This document shows positions 31,631-42,054 of a DNA stretch of 64,000 nt, in pieces. Each line of letters begins with the position of its first letter. Position 1 is the first letter of the stretch. The position numbers and the translations under genes are program-made. The DNA is from Paenibacillus xylaniclasticus (GTDB taxonomy: Bacteria; Bacillota; Bacilli; Paenibacillales; Paenibacillaceae), in assembly GCF_004001065.1 (NCBI RefSeq), contig NZ_BIML01000005.1:1-64000 (forward strand), written 5' to 3'. The notes beneath the pieces are model-generated. The model did no database searches and was not told the origin of the DNA. It saw only the letters and a list, made by a program, of their open reading frames with translations.

Positions 31631-31675
31631 GATCTTCGGCATTCGTTATCATGAACAGGCCGTATCAGCCAACGT

Positions 31676-32890
31676 CTATTTCAAGTAACCGTTCGGGTCC
31701 TTAGCTGTTCCGTTCAAACGAACCTCGAAATGCAGATGGTTGCCCGTTGAATTACCCGTCGAGCCGACCTCAGCAATTTTCTCTCCGCGTTTCACGTTAT
31801 CGCCGACTTTTACTTTAATGCCGCCTTTCCGGATATGACCGTATAACGTCCACAGCCCGTTGCCATGATCCAATATGACCGTATAGCCATACCCGTTCGT
31901 CCAGCCTGCCGTAATGACGACACCCGACTCTGCTGCATAAATATTAGTGCCTGCAGGGGCTGCCATATCCAATCCCGCATGCAGCTTCTTCGTATGATAA
32001 ATCGGATGAATCCGATAACCGAAAGGATCGCTAATCCGGTATGGATCCTTAATCGGAACTGCTAGCTTACCTCCGGTGTAGAATACGGTCTGCTTCTTCT
32101 GCTCCTCGCGCTTCTTCCGCTCAAGCTCAGCCGTCTTCTGCGCCAGCTCCAGCATCACCTTCTCCTGCTCCTCGCTTATATCCTCAAGCTCCGCCATTTT
32201 ATCGTTCAATTGCGCAATAAGCTGCTTCTTCGCCTTCTCTTTCTCTTCGAGCATCGCTTCATAATTTTCGAGCTTCTCATACTTGGCGCTGAGCTCGTTG
32301 AACTTCTCTTTAATCTCTGCTTCCTTCTGGATGATAAGTGCTTTATCCTTCTTATGCTGCTCTAATATATCTTTGTCCTGATTCACGATCGACTGAAGCG
32401 CATCGAATCGATCAATGAAATCAGTAAAGCTGGTCGAGCTCATCAGTACATCAATGTAGGATACGACACCGTTCTGATACATAAGCTGCAGGCGGGAATC
32501 GAGCATCTTCTTGCGCGCCACGACGCGCGCCGAAGCCTCTTCCTTCTCCTGGCCCGCTTCCATCAGATCCTGCTCCGTTTTATCGATTTGCTGCTGCACA
32601 TTGTTACGCTGCTGCCCGATCTCATCGATCTGCTTTGACAGCTCGTTCACGGATTGTGCCACCTCATTCTTCTGCGCGAGCACTTCCTTGCTTTCCTGTT
32701 CGGCGGAACGGCGTGTCGCTGCAGCCTCCTGCGCCTGCTTCTTTACTTGCTCCAATTGTTTGTTAATCTCGCTGATCGTGGAGGATGCTTCGGCTTCAGG
32801 AGCATCGGCCTTCGTCTGCCATACGGCAACCGTCACGACTAACGCCAGCAGCGCGGCGACGGATTTTTTCCAAATTCCGGACTTCTTCAC
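31676..32890 (-). CDS. EnvC/PcsB-like murein hydrolase activator, M23 domain
   Basis: A secreted protein of about 404 residues: signal peptide (hydrophobic about 10-28), a long coiled coil (about 40-260) and a C-terminal LytM/M23 peptidase domain. The zinc ligands look complete (H and D in KKLHAGLD, and HLHFE), so it could be an active endopeptidase. It is co-transcribed with ftsE-ftsX, and FtsEX in other bacteria gates EnvC, PcsB or CwlO through such coiled coils. The GTG at 32890 is preferred because AGGTGA, overlapping the ftsX stop codon, is 8 bases upstream; an in-frame GTG at 32902 has no ribosome-binding site. Confidence 0.88.
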   Translation of the reverse strand: MKKSGIWKKSVAALLALVVTVAVWQTKADAPEAEASSTISEINKQLEQVKKQAQEAAATRRSAEQESKEVLAQKNEVAQSVNELSKQIDEIGQQRNNVQQQIDKTEQDLMEAGQEKEEASARVVARKKMLDSRLQLMYQNGVVSYIDVLMSSTSFTDFIDRFDALQSIVNQDKDILEQHKKDKALIIQKEAEIKEKFNELSAKYEKLENYEAMLEEKEKAKKQLIAQLNDKMAELEDISEEQEKVMLELAQKTAELERKKREEQKKQTVFYTGGKLAVPIKDPYRISDPFGYRIHPIYHTKKLHAGLDMAAPAGTNIYAAESGVVITAGWTNGYGYTVILDHGNGLWTLYGHIRKGGIKVKVGDNVKRGEKIAEVGSTGNSTGNHLHFEVRLNGTAKDPNGYLK

Positions 32891-32902
32891 CTGCAATATC
32901 AC

Positions 32903-33820
32903 CTACACTTTCAAGTACTTTCGAACCGAAATCGTACTGCCCCATATGCCAAGCAACGTACCGAGGCTGACAAGAGCGACGGTCAACAGAAAAGCAACGT
33001 CATGATAAGAAACAAGCTTTATCATAGCCAGTCCAAGATCGAACTTGGTGGTCTCAATCAGCTTCGAATAGCCGAACAGCAGAACACCTGACGTCAGCAA
33101 CGAGGAGAAAAACCCGATCAAAGCGCCCTCAATAAAAAATGGCCAGCGGATGAACGCGTTCGTCGCGCCAACCAGCTTCATAATGCTAATCTCACGGCGG
33201 CGGTGGATAATCGTCATCTTAATCGTATTGGAGATCAGGAACATCGCCGTAACGGACAAGCCTATGACAAGCACCATACCGATCGTCCGAACGATATCGG
33301 TCACTTTGAACAGCTTCTCAACCGTTCCTTGCCCGTATTTCACGTTCATAATCGGCTTCGTAGTATCCGATTTATTGATTGCCTTAATCTGGTTGGCGAC
33401 ATCGGCGATCGTCTTCGGCTCGAACACCTCGACGGTGAACGAATCCGGCAGCGGATTGTTCGACTTATCGAACCCTTCGAGCAAGTAATCGCCATCCTCA
33501 CCTAGATTCTTGCGAAGCAGCTCCAGCCCTTCATCCTTAGACACGAACGTGATCGTCTTCACATCGACCATGTTGCCGATGTCGTTATTCAGCCGTTCAA
33601 TCGTCGCCTTATCGGCATTCAACTGAAGGAATACGCGAATTTGCACCTGGCTTTCTACTTGGGAGGCGAAATTGCTAACGTTCAGCGACAGCAAAATAAA
33701 CACGCCTAATATAAACAGCGAGATAAAAATAGAGGATATCGATGCGAACGACATCCAGCCGTTGCGCACGATATTTTTGCCTCCTTCCCGCAAATGTCTC
33801 AGAAAGGTTCTAAATTTCAT
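32903..33820 (-). CDS. ftsX: cell-division ABC transporter permease FtsX
   Basis: 305 residues. A short cytoplasmic N-terminus (MKFRTFLRHLREG) leads into four membrane helices (near 25-45, 170-195, 220-245 and 270-295) and a large extracytoplasmic loop after the first helix, the usual FtsX layout. The ATG at 33820 is preceded by GAGGGGAG, and the gene overlaps the end of ftsE by 11 bases, which suggests translational coupling. It should transmit ATP-driven changes from FtsE to the neighbouring M23 protein. Confidence 0.95.
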   Translation of the reverse strand: MKFRTFLRHLREGGKNIVRNGWMSFASISSIFISLFILGVFILLSLNVSNFASQVESQVQIRVFLQLNADKATIERLNNDIGNMVDVKTITFVSKDEGLELLRKNLGEDGDYLLEGFDKSNNPLPDSFTVEVFEPKTIADVANQIKAINKSDTTKPIMNVKYGQGTVEKLFKVTDIVRTIGMVLVIGLSVTAMFLISNTIKMTIIHRRREISIMKLVGATNAFIRWPFFIEGALIGFFSSLLTSGVLLFGYSKLIETTKFDLGLAMIKLVSYHDVAFLLTVALVSLGTLLGIWGSTISVRKYLKV

Positions 33821-34496
33821 AACCGTACTCCCCTCTTGCCTCATCGCGCACGATGGTTCCATCCTCGATAGCGATGACGCGCTTGCGAAGCGAGTTGACG
33901 ATTTCACGGTTATGCGTAGCCATAACGATCGTGGCGCCCCGGAAATTAATTTCCTCCAACAGGTTCATAATGCCCCATGACGTTTCCGGGTCCAGATTAC
34001 CCGTCGGCTCGTCCGCAACGATGACAGACGGATTGTTAATAATCGCGCGTGCGATCGCGACGCGCTGCTGCTCCCCGCCCGACAGCTGCGACGGCAAGCT
34101 GTTGTGCCTGCCCTTGAGGCCGACAAGCTCTATAACCTCCATCGTCCGCTTGCGGATCAGCTTCTTCGGTGCTTCAATGACCTCCATTGCGAAAGCAATA
34201 TTTTCATATACGGACATCTTTGGCAGCAGCCTGAAATCTTGAAAGATGACGCCGATATTACGACGTACATACGGAATTTTGCGCGGCTTCAGCTTTCCTA
34301 TATTAAAGCCGTTAACGAAGATTTGACCTTTCGTCGGAATCTCTTCCCTGTAAATCAGTTTCATGAACGTCGATTTGCCTGCGCCTGAAGGACCGACCAG
34401 ATATACGAAATCATTACGATCTATTCGGACGGAGACGCCGCGAAGCGCATGTGTGCCATCAGCATACGTCTTCCAGATATCCTGCATTTCAATCAC
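33810..34496 (-). CDS. ftsE: cell-division ABC transporter ATP-binding protein FtsE
   Basis: A 228-residue ABC ATPase with Walker A GPSGAGKST, Q-loop FQDFRLLP, signature LSGGEQQRVAIARA, Walker B VIVADEPTGNLD and H-loop ATHN. It powers FtsX in control of cell-wall hydrolysis, in sporulation or elongation in Bacillus. The start is GTG behind AGGAT; an ATG three codons in is a less likely alternative. It is the first gene of ftsE-ftsX-(M23 gene). Confidence 0.95.
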   Translation of the reverse strand: MIEMQDIWKTYADGTHALRGVSVRIDRNDFVYLVGPSGAGKSTFMKLIYREEIPTKGQIFVNGFNIGKLKPRKIPYVRRNIGVIFQDFRLLPKMSVYENIAFAMEVIEAPKKLIRKRTMEVIELVGLKGRHNSLPSQLSGGEQQRVAIARAIINNPSVIVADEPTGNLDPETSWGIMNLLEEINFRGATIVMATHNREIVNSLRKRVIAIEDGTIVRDEARGEYGYEI

Positions 34497-34799
34497 GGTA
34501 TCACATCCTGTAAGTTGTCAACGCTACTATTTCGACAGGAAGACTCGAAATCCTCTATAAACCCGTCGCTTTCCTCATTTTTTAACAATTCTAATCCAAA
34601 ATTTATTCGACAAACGAGCGATTCGAAGATTGTCGACCGTAACTGATACTCTGACGCAGCTCACAACTTTGCAGCAGCATTTCATTCATTGATAGCAAGT
34701 TTAGGCAGGTACCAAGCATATCTTTATAGGAGCGCCCAATCGAAAGTGAGCCATCCATTTATGTTCTCGAGGGATTGTGAAGGGAGGAGCTGAACTGGA
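34497..34799. other. divergent intergenic region ftsE / VanW gene
   Basis: 303 bp that must carry promoters for both directions. It is AT-rich in 34560-34620, with TTGTCG and AATTGT candidates for ftsE, but no pair close to consensus stands out. No gene, hairpin or repeat is seen. Confidence 0.5.
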
Positions 34800-36272
34800 A
34801 TGAAACGGGTTCATATTACGTTCATCGTCGTAATTAGCGTGCTGCTTCTCGGCTCAGTCAGCTGGGGAGCAATATGGATCTATGCGAATGACTCTACCGT
34901 TCCACAAGGAACGACAGCCGGCGGCATTCCGATTGGCGGCTTGGACATCGATAATGCAGCTTCCCTCCTGTCTCAATACGCGGTCAATTGGGAGCAGCAG
35001 CAAGCAGCCATAACCGCTAACGATGCCGGTGCTAAGGGGGACACAAGATCTTGGACGCTGAAAGAGCTTGGTTATACCGTGGATATATCCGAAGCGAAGG
35101 CGGCGGTCGAGCAGCTGCGCGCCGGCGGCATCATCGACCGTGCCCGCTATCGGTATTCCTTCGACAAAACGCTGGACATCCGCTATTCATCTGACTCCTC
35201 GCTAGTCGATAGAGAAATTCGTAAGCAATGGGGATGGATCGACACCAGCGCTGCCGTGGATGCCAAGCGGATCATTACGGAGAACGATCGAATTGTGTAT
35301 ACTCCCCATCAGGTTGCCTATCGAATCGATGTCGACACCTTACGGAAGAAGCTCGACGAGAGCGTCCGCTCACTGCAGACGAATCCGCCTACAACAGCAG
35401 AGCAGCTCCGGAAGGTGCTGCAGCGGAGGATCACTGCCGCCCTGCCGATCAAAGTAGTAGAGCCAGCGGTCACGCTGGAGAAGCTGAAAGCAGAAGGTAT
35501 TGACCGGATGATTATGTCATTCACAACGGACTTCACGACGAGCGCCGAAGGACGCGCATTCAACGTAACGGCAACAGCGAAAAGCTTGAATGATACGAAG
35601 CTCGCGCCCGGTGAGGTGTTCGATTACAGCAAGATCGTCAAAGCAACGGAGCGAAGCTTTGGCTATCGCGAAGCGCCGGTTATCCAGAACGGAAAGCTTG
35701 TGCCCGGCATCGGCGGCGGCATATGCCAAGTGTCAAGCACGCTGTATAATGCCGTACTTCGGGTCGGCATCGATATTGTCGAGCGGCGCAACCATTCGAT
35801 TCCGGTCAGCTACTTACCGCTCGGTCAGGACGCGACGTTCTCGGAAGGGGGCATCAACTTTCGATTCCGCAATACGACGGGCAAGCATCTTATTATTCGC
35901 ACCGTCGTCGAGAACAAGAAGCTAACCGTTAAGCTGTTCGGGACGATGCCTGAGAATGTACGCTATGACATCGAGTCAAAGACCGTAAGCACGATCAAGC
36001 CGACTATTAAAGAAACGGTCAACGATCGGCTCCCGAAGGGCAGTCGGATCATCGTACAGCAGGGTAAGCCCGGCTATGTGGTAGAGACATACCGCACAAT
36101 GTATAAGGATGGGGTAGAAATATCCCGCAAACGAATCTCCCGCGACACGTACAAAGCGGAGCCGACGCTCGTCAGCGTGGGCAAAGGCGAGGAATCCGAC
36201 AGCAAGAAGGGGCCCGGCACGCCTGCTGAGCCGAAAGAGGAAATCATTGAGGACGGCATCACCGCCCCGTAG
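34800..36272 (+). CDS. VanW family protein with G5 domain
   Basis: 490 residues. One N-terminal membrane segment (about 7-28) is followed by a peptidoglycan-binding-4-like region with the TAGGIPIGGL start and then the VanW domain (about 255-385). The VanW signature is FDYSKIV through GGGICQVSSTLYNAVL. A G5-type segment (about 390-455) and a charged tail complete it. VanW proteins are wall-associated and of unknown activity; some lie in vancomycin-resistance loci, but no other van genes are here. GGGAGGAG 10 bases upstream supports the ATG. Confidence 0.9.
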   Translation: MKRVHITFIVVISVLLLGSVSWGAIWIYANDSTVPQGTTAGGIPIGGLDIDNAASLLSQYAVNWEQQQAAITANDAGAKGDTRSWTLKELGYTVDISEAKAAVEQLRAGGIIDRARYRYSFDKTLDIRYSSDSSLVDREIRKQWGWIDTSAAVDAKRIITENDRIVYTPHQVAYRIDVDTLRKKLDESVRSLQTNPPTTAEQLRKVLQRRITAALPIKVVEPAVTLEKLKAEGIDRMIMSFTTDFTTSAEGRAFNVTATAKSLNDTKLAPGEVFDYSKIVKATERSFGYREAPVIQNGKLVPGIGGGICQVSSTLYNAVLRVGIDIVERRNHSIPVSYLPLGQDATFSEGGINFRFRNTTGKHLIIRTVVENKKLTVKLFGTMPENVRYDIESKTVSTIKPTIKETVNDRLPKGSRIIVQQGKPGYVVETYRTMYKDGVEISRKRISRDTYKAEPTLVSVGKGEESDSKKGPGTPAEPKEEIIEDGITAP

Positions 36273-36273
36273 G

Positions 36274-36303
36274 CTGACAGCGCACAAGGCGGCGTGTTAC
36301 ACT
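36274..36303 (+). promoter_or_regulatory. candidate promoter for antisense RNA to the toxin gene
   Basis: CTGACA (36274-36279), 18 bases, then TACACT (36298-36303), beginning right after the VanW stop codon. It would drive a short plus-strand RNA ending at the terminator at 36394-36431. The -10 match is only moderate. Confidence 0.45.
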
Positions 36304-36308
36304 AAAAC

Positions 36309-36431
36309 ATAGTGAAAGGAGCGGTGGCCAGACCGCTCTTCCTAGGCAGCGAACCGTTGTAACGGCGGCTTCTGCTGGGCACTGATGCACCGGATAGACC
36401 GCGGCCTTCCAAGGGGGCGGTCTATTTCTTT
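36309..36431 (+). ncRNA. probable antisense antitoxin RNA of a type I system
   Basis: A roughly 120-base stretch with three stems: GAGCGGT/ACCGCTC (36319-36338), CCGTT/AACGG (about 36353-36364) and a strong terminator (36394-36425). It is transcribed toward the end of the tiny holin-like toxin gene on the opposite strand and overlaps its last codons and 3' untranslated region. That is the arrangement of txpA/RatA in B. subtilis. No homologous RNA was recognised; the call rests on position, structure and the candidate promoter. Confidence 0.5.
36394..36431 (+). terminator. terminator at toxin/antitoxin junction
   Basis: ATAGACCGC (36394-36402) pairs with GCGGTCTAT (36417-36425), with an inner CCTT/AAGG stem, and is followed on the plus strand by TTCTTTTT. 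The 3' arm overlaps the toxin stop codon. It ends the VanW transcript and the proposed antisense RNA. Confidence 0.85.
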
Positions 36432-36505
36432 TTGTGAAAGGCTAGCAGCGTTACAACCAGCATAGCGAACGATATCATCAGCGTTAACGCTTGGTACACT
36501 TCCAT
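36422..36505 (-). CDS. putative holin-like toxin (type I toxin)
   Basis: 27 residues: a short acidic start (MEVYQAL), one hydrophobic helix (LMISFAMLVVTLLAF) and a basic end (HKKK). This is the pattern of the Hol-Tox/TxpA-like membrane toxins of Firmicutes, which insert into the membrane when the antisense RNA is lost. A very strong ribosome-binding site, AAGGGGGTG, precedes the ATG. The open frame extends 34 codons further upstream, but that part shows no family likeness and no start signal. The coding end overlaps the antisense terminator. Confidence 0.8.
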   Translation of the reverse strand: MEVYQALTLMISFAMLVVTLLAFHKKK

Positions 36506-36680
36506 CCTATCACCCCCTTCCGAGGGCCTCAGCCTTGGCACCGGACTTGTTCGCTGTCCTATTGACTGTTCTCCAATTATAGCAACATTCCATCTATATG
36601 GGAACATACGTTCGTTAAATTAGTCCAAAATGACGCCTTCTGATCGATCGCGTCCTATGCCTTACATGACGATTGGCATT

Positions 36681-36714
36681 AAAAAAAACGCTTTGCCGTC
36701 AAGGGCAAAGCGTT
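36681..36714 (-). terminator. intrinsic terminator after argH
   Basis: A perfect 11-bp stem, AACGCTTTGCC (36687-36697) with GGCAAAGCGTT (36704-36714), is followed by eight T on the minus strand (36681-36688). It ends the arginine cluster. Confidence 0.95.
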
Positions 36715-36753
36715 CTTGAAATTGGTGTAATTAATGATTCACCCCGTTAATGG

Positions 36754-38169
36754 TTAACGGCTCTTCTCCGCGAATTCCGTCACCCAAGCGGCCGTTGCGT
36801 CAAGCTCGCGCTCCGCACGGGCGATCGCATCGCTTACTTGAGTGGACGCCGTACCGCCGTATACGTTGCGGGCGTTAACGACGTTCTCCGGCTGCAGCAC
36901 CGTATAAATGCGGTCATCGAACAGCGGCGAGAACTGCTTGAACTCGTCCAGCGTCAGGTCCAGCAAATATTTGCCCTGCTGGATGCAGTACAGCACCGTC
37001 TTGCCGATTACTTCGTGTGCTTGACGGAACGGCAGGCCCTTACCAACGAGGAAGTCGGCAATGTCGGTCGCGTTCGAGAAGTCTTGGTTGACCGCTTGGC
37101 GCATGACATCCTTGTTAACCTTCATCGTCTTAATCATCGGAGCGAACAACTGCAGAGCGCCTTGCAGCGTACGAACCGTATCGAACATGCCTTCCTTGTC
37201 TTCCTGCATGTCCTTATTGTACGCAAGCGGCAGCGACTTGAGCACCGTCAAGAGACCGATCAGGTTGCCGTATACACGGCCCGTCTTACCGCGGACAAGC
37301 TCTGGCACGTCCGGGTTTTTCTTCTGCGGCATAATGCTGCTGCCTGTGCAGAATGCATCGTCCAGCTCAACAAACCGGAATTCTGTGCTCGACCAGAGGA
37401 TGAGCTCCTCCGACAGACGGGACAAGTGCATCATGATGATGGACGCATGCGACAGAAATTCAAGAATAAAGTCGCGGTCGCTGACAGCGTCCAAGCTGTT
37501 CTCGTACACGCGGTCGAAGCCAAGCTGCTGTGCCACGAAATGGCGGTCGATCGGGAACGTCGTGCCCGCCAGCGCGCCTGCACCGAGCGGGAGCGTATTA
37601 ATACGCTTGTAGCTGTCCTGCAGACGCTCTGCATCACGGCCGAACATCGACACATACGCCATCAGATGATGCGCGAACAGAATCGGCTGCGCCCGCTGCA
37701 AATGCGTGTATCCTGGCACGATTGTATCGAGATTTGCTTTCGCCTGCTCAAGCAGCGCGGATTGCAGCTTGTGCAGCAGATCGACGAACTCAACGACACG
37801 TTTGCGCAGGTACAAGTGCATATCCGTCGCCACTTGGTCATTACGGCTCCGGCCTGTATGCAGCTTGCCGCCCACCGGCCCAATATCGTCGATCAGTGCT
37901 TTCTCGATATTCATATGAATATCTTCGTCCGCAATATCGAACTCCCAGTCGCCGCGCTTAATGCGCTGAAGCACGCGATGAAGGCCGTCCTTGATCGTCT
38001 CGACGTCCGCTTCAGGAAGAATGCCCTGCTTGCCGAGCATCGTAACGTGCGCCAAGCTGCCCTGCACGTCCTCTTCTGCCAGCTCTTTATCGAACGTAAT
38101 CGAAGCCGTATATTCCTCTACCAGTTGGTCGGTTTTTTTGGTAAAGCGTCCGCCCCACAATTTGCTCAC
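36754..38169 (-). CDS. argH: argininosuccinate lyase
   Basis: The last step of arginine synthesis: argininosuccinate to arginine and fumarate. 471 residues; the fumarase-superfamily signature [12 protein letters not shown] carries the mobile loop with the catalytic Ser, and the [12 protein letters not shown] and YTHLQRAQP motifs are also intact. The start is GTG, with AGAGGAG 10 bases upstream. It is the last gene of argC-J-B-D-F-G-H, separated from argG by an unusually long 287-bp spacer with two hairpins. Confidence 0.97.
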   Translation of the reverse strand: MSKLWGGRFTKKTDQLVEEYTASITFDKELAEEDVQGSLAHVTMLGKQGILPEADVETIKDGLHRVLQRIKRGDWEFDIADEDIHMNIEKALIDDIGPVGGKLHTGRSRNDQVATDMHLYLRKRVVEFVDLLHKLQSALLEQAKANLDTIVPGYTHLQRAQPILFAHHLMAYVSMFGRDAERLQDSYKRINTLPLGAGALAGTTFPIDRHFVAQQLGFDRVYENSLDAVSDRDFILEFLSHASIIMMHLSRLSEELILWSSTEFRFVELDDAFCTGSSIMPQKKNPDVPELVRGKTGRVYGNLIGLLTVLKSLPLAYNKDMQEDKEGMFDTVRTLQGALQLFAPMIKTMKVNKDVMRQAVNQDFSNATDIADFLVGKGLPFRQAHEVIGKTVLYCIQQGKYLLDLTLDEFKQFSPLFDDRIYTVLQPENVVNARNVYGGTASTQVSDAIARAERELDATAAWVTEFAEKSR

Positions 38170-38271
38170 TCTTGAAACACTCCTCTACAAATATTGACGG
38201 CAAGGCTGCTTGACAGACGGCGCAGGTCAGATGCGAACTGCTGTAGGAGATCAGTCGTCAAAGCTGCGGCG

Positions 38272-38294
38272 ATTACTGTATCAAATACAGTAAT
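38272..38294. repeat. perfect inverted repeat in argG-argH spacer
   Basis: ATTACTGTAT and ATACAGTAAT, 10 bp each around CAA. A second stem (GCGGGAA with TTCCCCGC, one bulge) lies beside it at about 38295-38318. No T-run follows, so this is not a normal terminator. It could be a protein site or an RNA-processing structure. The spacer 38170-38456 also contains a 94-codon minus-strand open frame (38166-38450) whose TGA overlaps the argH GTG, but it has no ribosome-binding site and no recognised family. Confidence 0.7.
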
Positions 38295-38456
38295 GCGGGG
38301 AATACAGCCTTCCCGCCCCTTATACACAGAAATAAGAGTCCGGAACAAGACCCTTATCTCCATCCTTGCTGTTATGTTATTTACTCGCGCGGGGAGAGCC
38401 CGGATACGTAAGCTAAGAGCTTCATATCCGGCTATCCCCCCAGCATGCATGATCCA

Positions 38457-39692
38457 TTACTGTTTATTCTGCGCTACGCCGGACGCTACTTTCAGACGAA
38501 GTGCGTTCAAGTGGATGAAGCCCGTCGCGTCATCCTGGTTGTATGCTTGGGACGGATCGGCTTCCATCGTCGCAATGTCTGGGTTGTACAGGCTGACCGG
38601 GCTTTGAACGCCGGCGCCGATTACGTTACCTTTGTACAGCTTCAGACGAACGACGCCCGTTACGTTCTTCTGGCTTTCTGTAACAAGCGCTTGCAGCGCA
38701 AGGCGCTCAGGAGCGAACCAGAAGCCGTTATAAACGAGGGTAGCGTATTTCGAGATCAAGCTGTCGCGCAGATGCATGACGTCGCGGTCCATCGTGAGCG
38801 ATTCCATTTTGCGGTGAGCCGTGAACAGAATCGTACCGCCTGGCGTCTCGTACACGCCGCGGCTCTTCATGCCTACGAAGCGGTTCTCCACCATGTCGAC
38901 ACGGCCGATGCCGTGCTTGCCGCCCAGCTCGTTCAGCTTATTCATAACGCCGAGCGGGCTCAGCTTCTCGCCGTTAATAGCTACACAATTGCCTTGCTCG
39001 AACGTCAGCTCGACATACTCAGCCTGGTCCGGCGCATCCTCTGGGGATACACTCAGAACGTACATATCCTTGCACGAATCTGCACTTGCGTCGAACCAAG
39101 GATCTTCGAGCATACCGCTCTCGAAGCTGATATGCAGCAGGTTACGGTCTGTCGAATACGGCTTCGCTGCAGATGCCGTCACCGGAATACCATGCTTCTC
39201 GGCGAAAGCAATCATCTCAGCGCGGCCTGGGAACTCATTACGGAACTGCTCGCTGCGCCAAGGAGCGATCACTTCGATCTCCGGCGCGAGTGCTGCTGCT
39301 GCCAGCTCGAAGCGGACTTGGTCGTTACCTTTGCCCGTCGCGCCATGCGCAATAGCCGTTGCGCCTTCAGCGCGTGCAATTTCAACCATACGCTTAGCGA
39401 TCAATGGACGCGCAATCGACGTACCGAGAAGGTATTGGCCTTCATACAGCGCGCCAGCTTGGAACATAGGGAAGATGAAGTCTTTGGCAAATTCATCCTG
39501 CAGATCGTCGATGTACACTTTCGATGCGCCGGTTGCGAGCGCTTTGGCCTCAAGGCCGTCAAGCTCTTCACGTTGACCGATATCAGCCGTGAACGTAATG
39601 ATCTCAGCATCATACGTTTCTTTGAGCCATTTGAGAATAACCGATGTGTCTAGTCCGCCCGAGTAGGCAAGGACGATTTTTTGTTTTGCCAT
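38457..39692 (-). CDS. argG: argininosuccinate synthase
   Basis: Joins citrulline and aspartate using ATP. 411 residues. The N-terminal PP-loop [11 protein letters not shown] is intact, followed by [13 protein letters not shown] and other family blocks. The ATG at 39692 ([13 protein letters not shown]) behind GAGGAG is chosen; the open frame extends 14 codons upstream without a ribosome-binding site. It lies 92 bp after argF. Confidence 0.97.
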   Translation of the reverse strand: MAKQKIVLAYSGGLDTSVILKWLKETYDAEIITFTADIGQREELDGLEAKALATGASKVYIDDLQDEFAKDFIFPMFQAGALYEGQYLLGTSIARPLIAKRMVEIARAEGATAIAHGATGKGNDQVRFELAAAALAPEIEVIAPWRSEQFRNEFPGRAEMIAFAEKHGIPVTASAAKPYSTDRNLLHISFESGMLEDPWFDASADSCKDMYVLSVSPEDAPDQAEYVELTFEQGNCVAINGEKLSPLGVMNKLNELGGKHGIGRVDMVENRFVGMKSRGVYETPGGTILFTAHRKMESLTMDRDVMHLRDSLISKYATLVYNGFWFAPERLALQALVTESQKNVTGVVRLKLYKGNVIGAGVQSPVSLYNPDIATMEADPSQAYNQDDATGFIHLNALRLKVASGVAQNKQ

Positions 39693-39784
39693 GATTGCTA
39701 ACGCTCCTCTATGATCGAAATAATAATATCTCAATCGGCGCGGGTTGCGGCACTACAGGAGATGCCGACCGCATCCGATGCTGC

Positions 39785-40741
<957 letters not shown>

Positions 40742-40798
40742 CGTCTAATACCTCCTATAACGTCAGCAATGAGCCATTGCTGTCGATCGATATGCCGC

Positions 40799-42016
40799 CT
40801 ATTTCAGCCGCTTGTTCAGCAGTTCTGCCAGAATCGTTACCGCCTGGTCAATCTCTTCCTTCGATACGAGCAAGTTCGGCAGCAGACGCAGCACATTCGG
40901 TCCTGCGGATAGCACGAGCAAGCCCTTCTGCTGCGCTTCCTCAATAATCGGAGCGACCGGCTCCGCACATTCAATGCCAATCAGCAGGCCAAGACCGCGA
41001 ACGTCCTTCACAAAATCGTTATGCGCAACCTTCGAGCGAAGCTGGCTCTTCAAGTATTCGCCCTGATTCGCTGCACGCTCCGGCAAGTTCTCTTCAACAA
41101 TCGTCTCGATCGTTGCTTTCACCGCTGCTGTCGCGATCGGAGTTCCGCCGAACGTTGAGCCGTGACTGCCCGGACCGAATGCCGAGCGAAGCTGCTCCTT
41201 CGCCGCCATTGCGCCAACCGGGAAGCCGCTTCCGAGACCCTTAGCCATGGTGAAAATATCCGGTTCAACGCCGTAATGCTCATGCGCAAACAGCTTACCC
41301 GTTCTTCCCATGCCCGTCTGAACCTCATCGATAATAAGCAGCGCGCCGCGCTCGCGGCAAAGCTTCACGAGCCGGTGCAGGTAAGCCGGGTCAACCGGGA
41401 ATACGCCGCCTTCCGCTTGGACAAGCTCGAGCATAACAGCAGCCGTTTTATCGGTTACAGCTGCATCAAGCGCCGCCAAATCGTGCAGAGGAATGTAGGT
41501 GAAGCCCTCCGGAAGCGGAGCGAACCCATCCTTTACCTTCTGCTGTCCCGTTGCCGTCAGCGTTGCCAATGTCCGTCCATGGAACGACTGCGCGAACGTT
41601 ACAATCTCATAACGACCGTTGCCCAGCACGCTCTGCTGGTAGCGGCGCGCGAGCTTGATCGCCGCTTCGTTCGCCTCTGCGCCGGAGTTGCAGAAGAAGA
41701 CCGCATCCGCTCCGCTGTTCGCCGTAATCAGTCGTGCTGCTTCTTCCTGATTCGGAATATGGAACAGGTTCGAGACGTGCCACAGCTCGTCCAGCTGCTT
41801 CACAAGCGCTTCCTTCACCCGCTTCGGAGCATGGCCTAAGTTCGTCACGGCAATGCCGCTGACGAAATCGAGATATTTGTTGCCTTGATCATCCCATACC
41901 CAGCTTCCTTCGCCTTTCACCAGCGAAATTGGATATCTGGCGTATGTCGGCAGCAGCGCATCACCCGCCGCCGTTAGTCCGTTCTGAGCTGACGCTTTCT
42001 TCACCGCTTCGCTCAT
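40799..42016 (-). CDS. argD: acetylornithine aminotransferase
   Basis: A PLP enzyme converting N-acetylglutamate semialdehyde to N-acetylornithine. 405 residues of the class III aminotransferase family. Visible are FCNSGAEANEAAIKLAR, the LIIDEVQTGMGRTG Asp that contacts PLP, and the PLP lysine in TMAKGLGSGFP. The ATG at 42016 behind GAGGAG is preferred over a frame start 10 codons upstream. Confidence 0.95.
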   Translation of the reverse strand: MSEAVKKASAQNGLTAAGDALLPTYARYPISLVKGEGSWVWDDQGNKYLDFVSGIAVTNLGHAPKRVKEALVKQLDELWHVSNLFHIPNQEEAARLITANSGADAVFFCNSGAEANEAAIKLARRYQQSVLGNGRYEIVTFAQSFHGRTLATLTATGQQKVKDGFAPLPEGFTYIPLHDLAALDAAVTDKTAAVMLELVQAEGGVFPVDPAYLHRLVKLCRERGALLIIDEVQTGMGRTGKLFAHEHYGVEPDIFTMAKGLGSGFPVGAMAAKEQLRSAFGPGSHGSTFGGTPIATAAVKATIETIVEENLPERAANQGEYLKSQLRSKVAHNDFVKDVRGLGLLIGIECAEPVAPIIEEAQQKGLLVLSAGPNVLRLLPNLLVSKEEIDQAVTILAELLNKRLK

Positions 42017-42054
42017 GTTCACTGCTCCTCTCACTTGCCCTAGCAAAATATAAC

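Noticed and set aside
36838-38175. Long plus-strand open frames opposite argH (445 codons) and, at 38445-39653, opposite argG (402 codons).
   Set aside because: They mirror the codon phase of real, motif-bearing genes on the other strand and are rich in Arg, Leu and His from reverse reading. Similar shadows occur opposite pcrA and uvrB.
38272-38294. The palindrome TACTGTAT-CAA-ATACAGTA as a proteobacterial-type LexA box.
   Set aside because: The spacing is one base short, the setting is an arginine operon, and Gram-positive LexA uses a different site, as seen upstream of uvrB.
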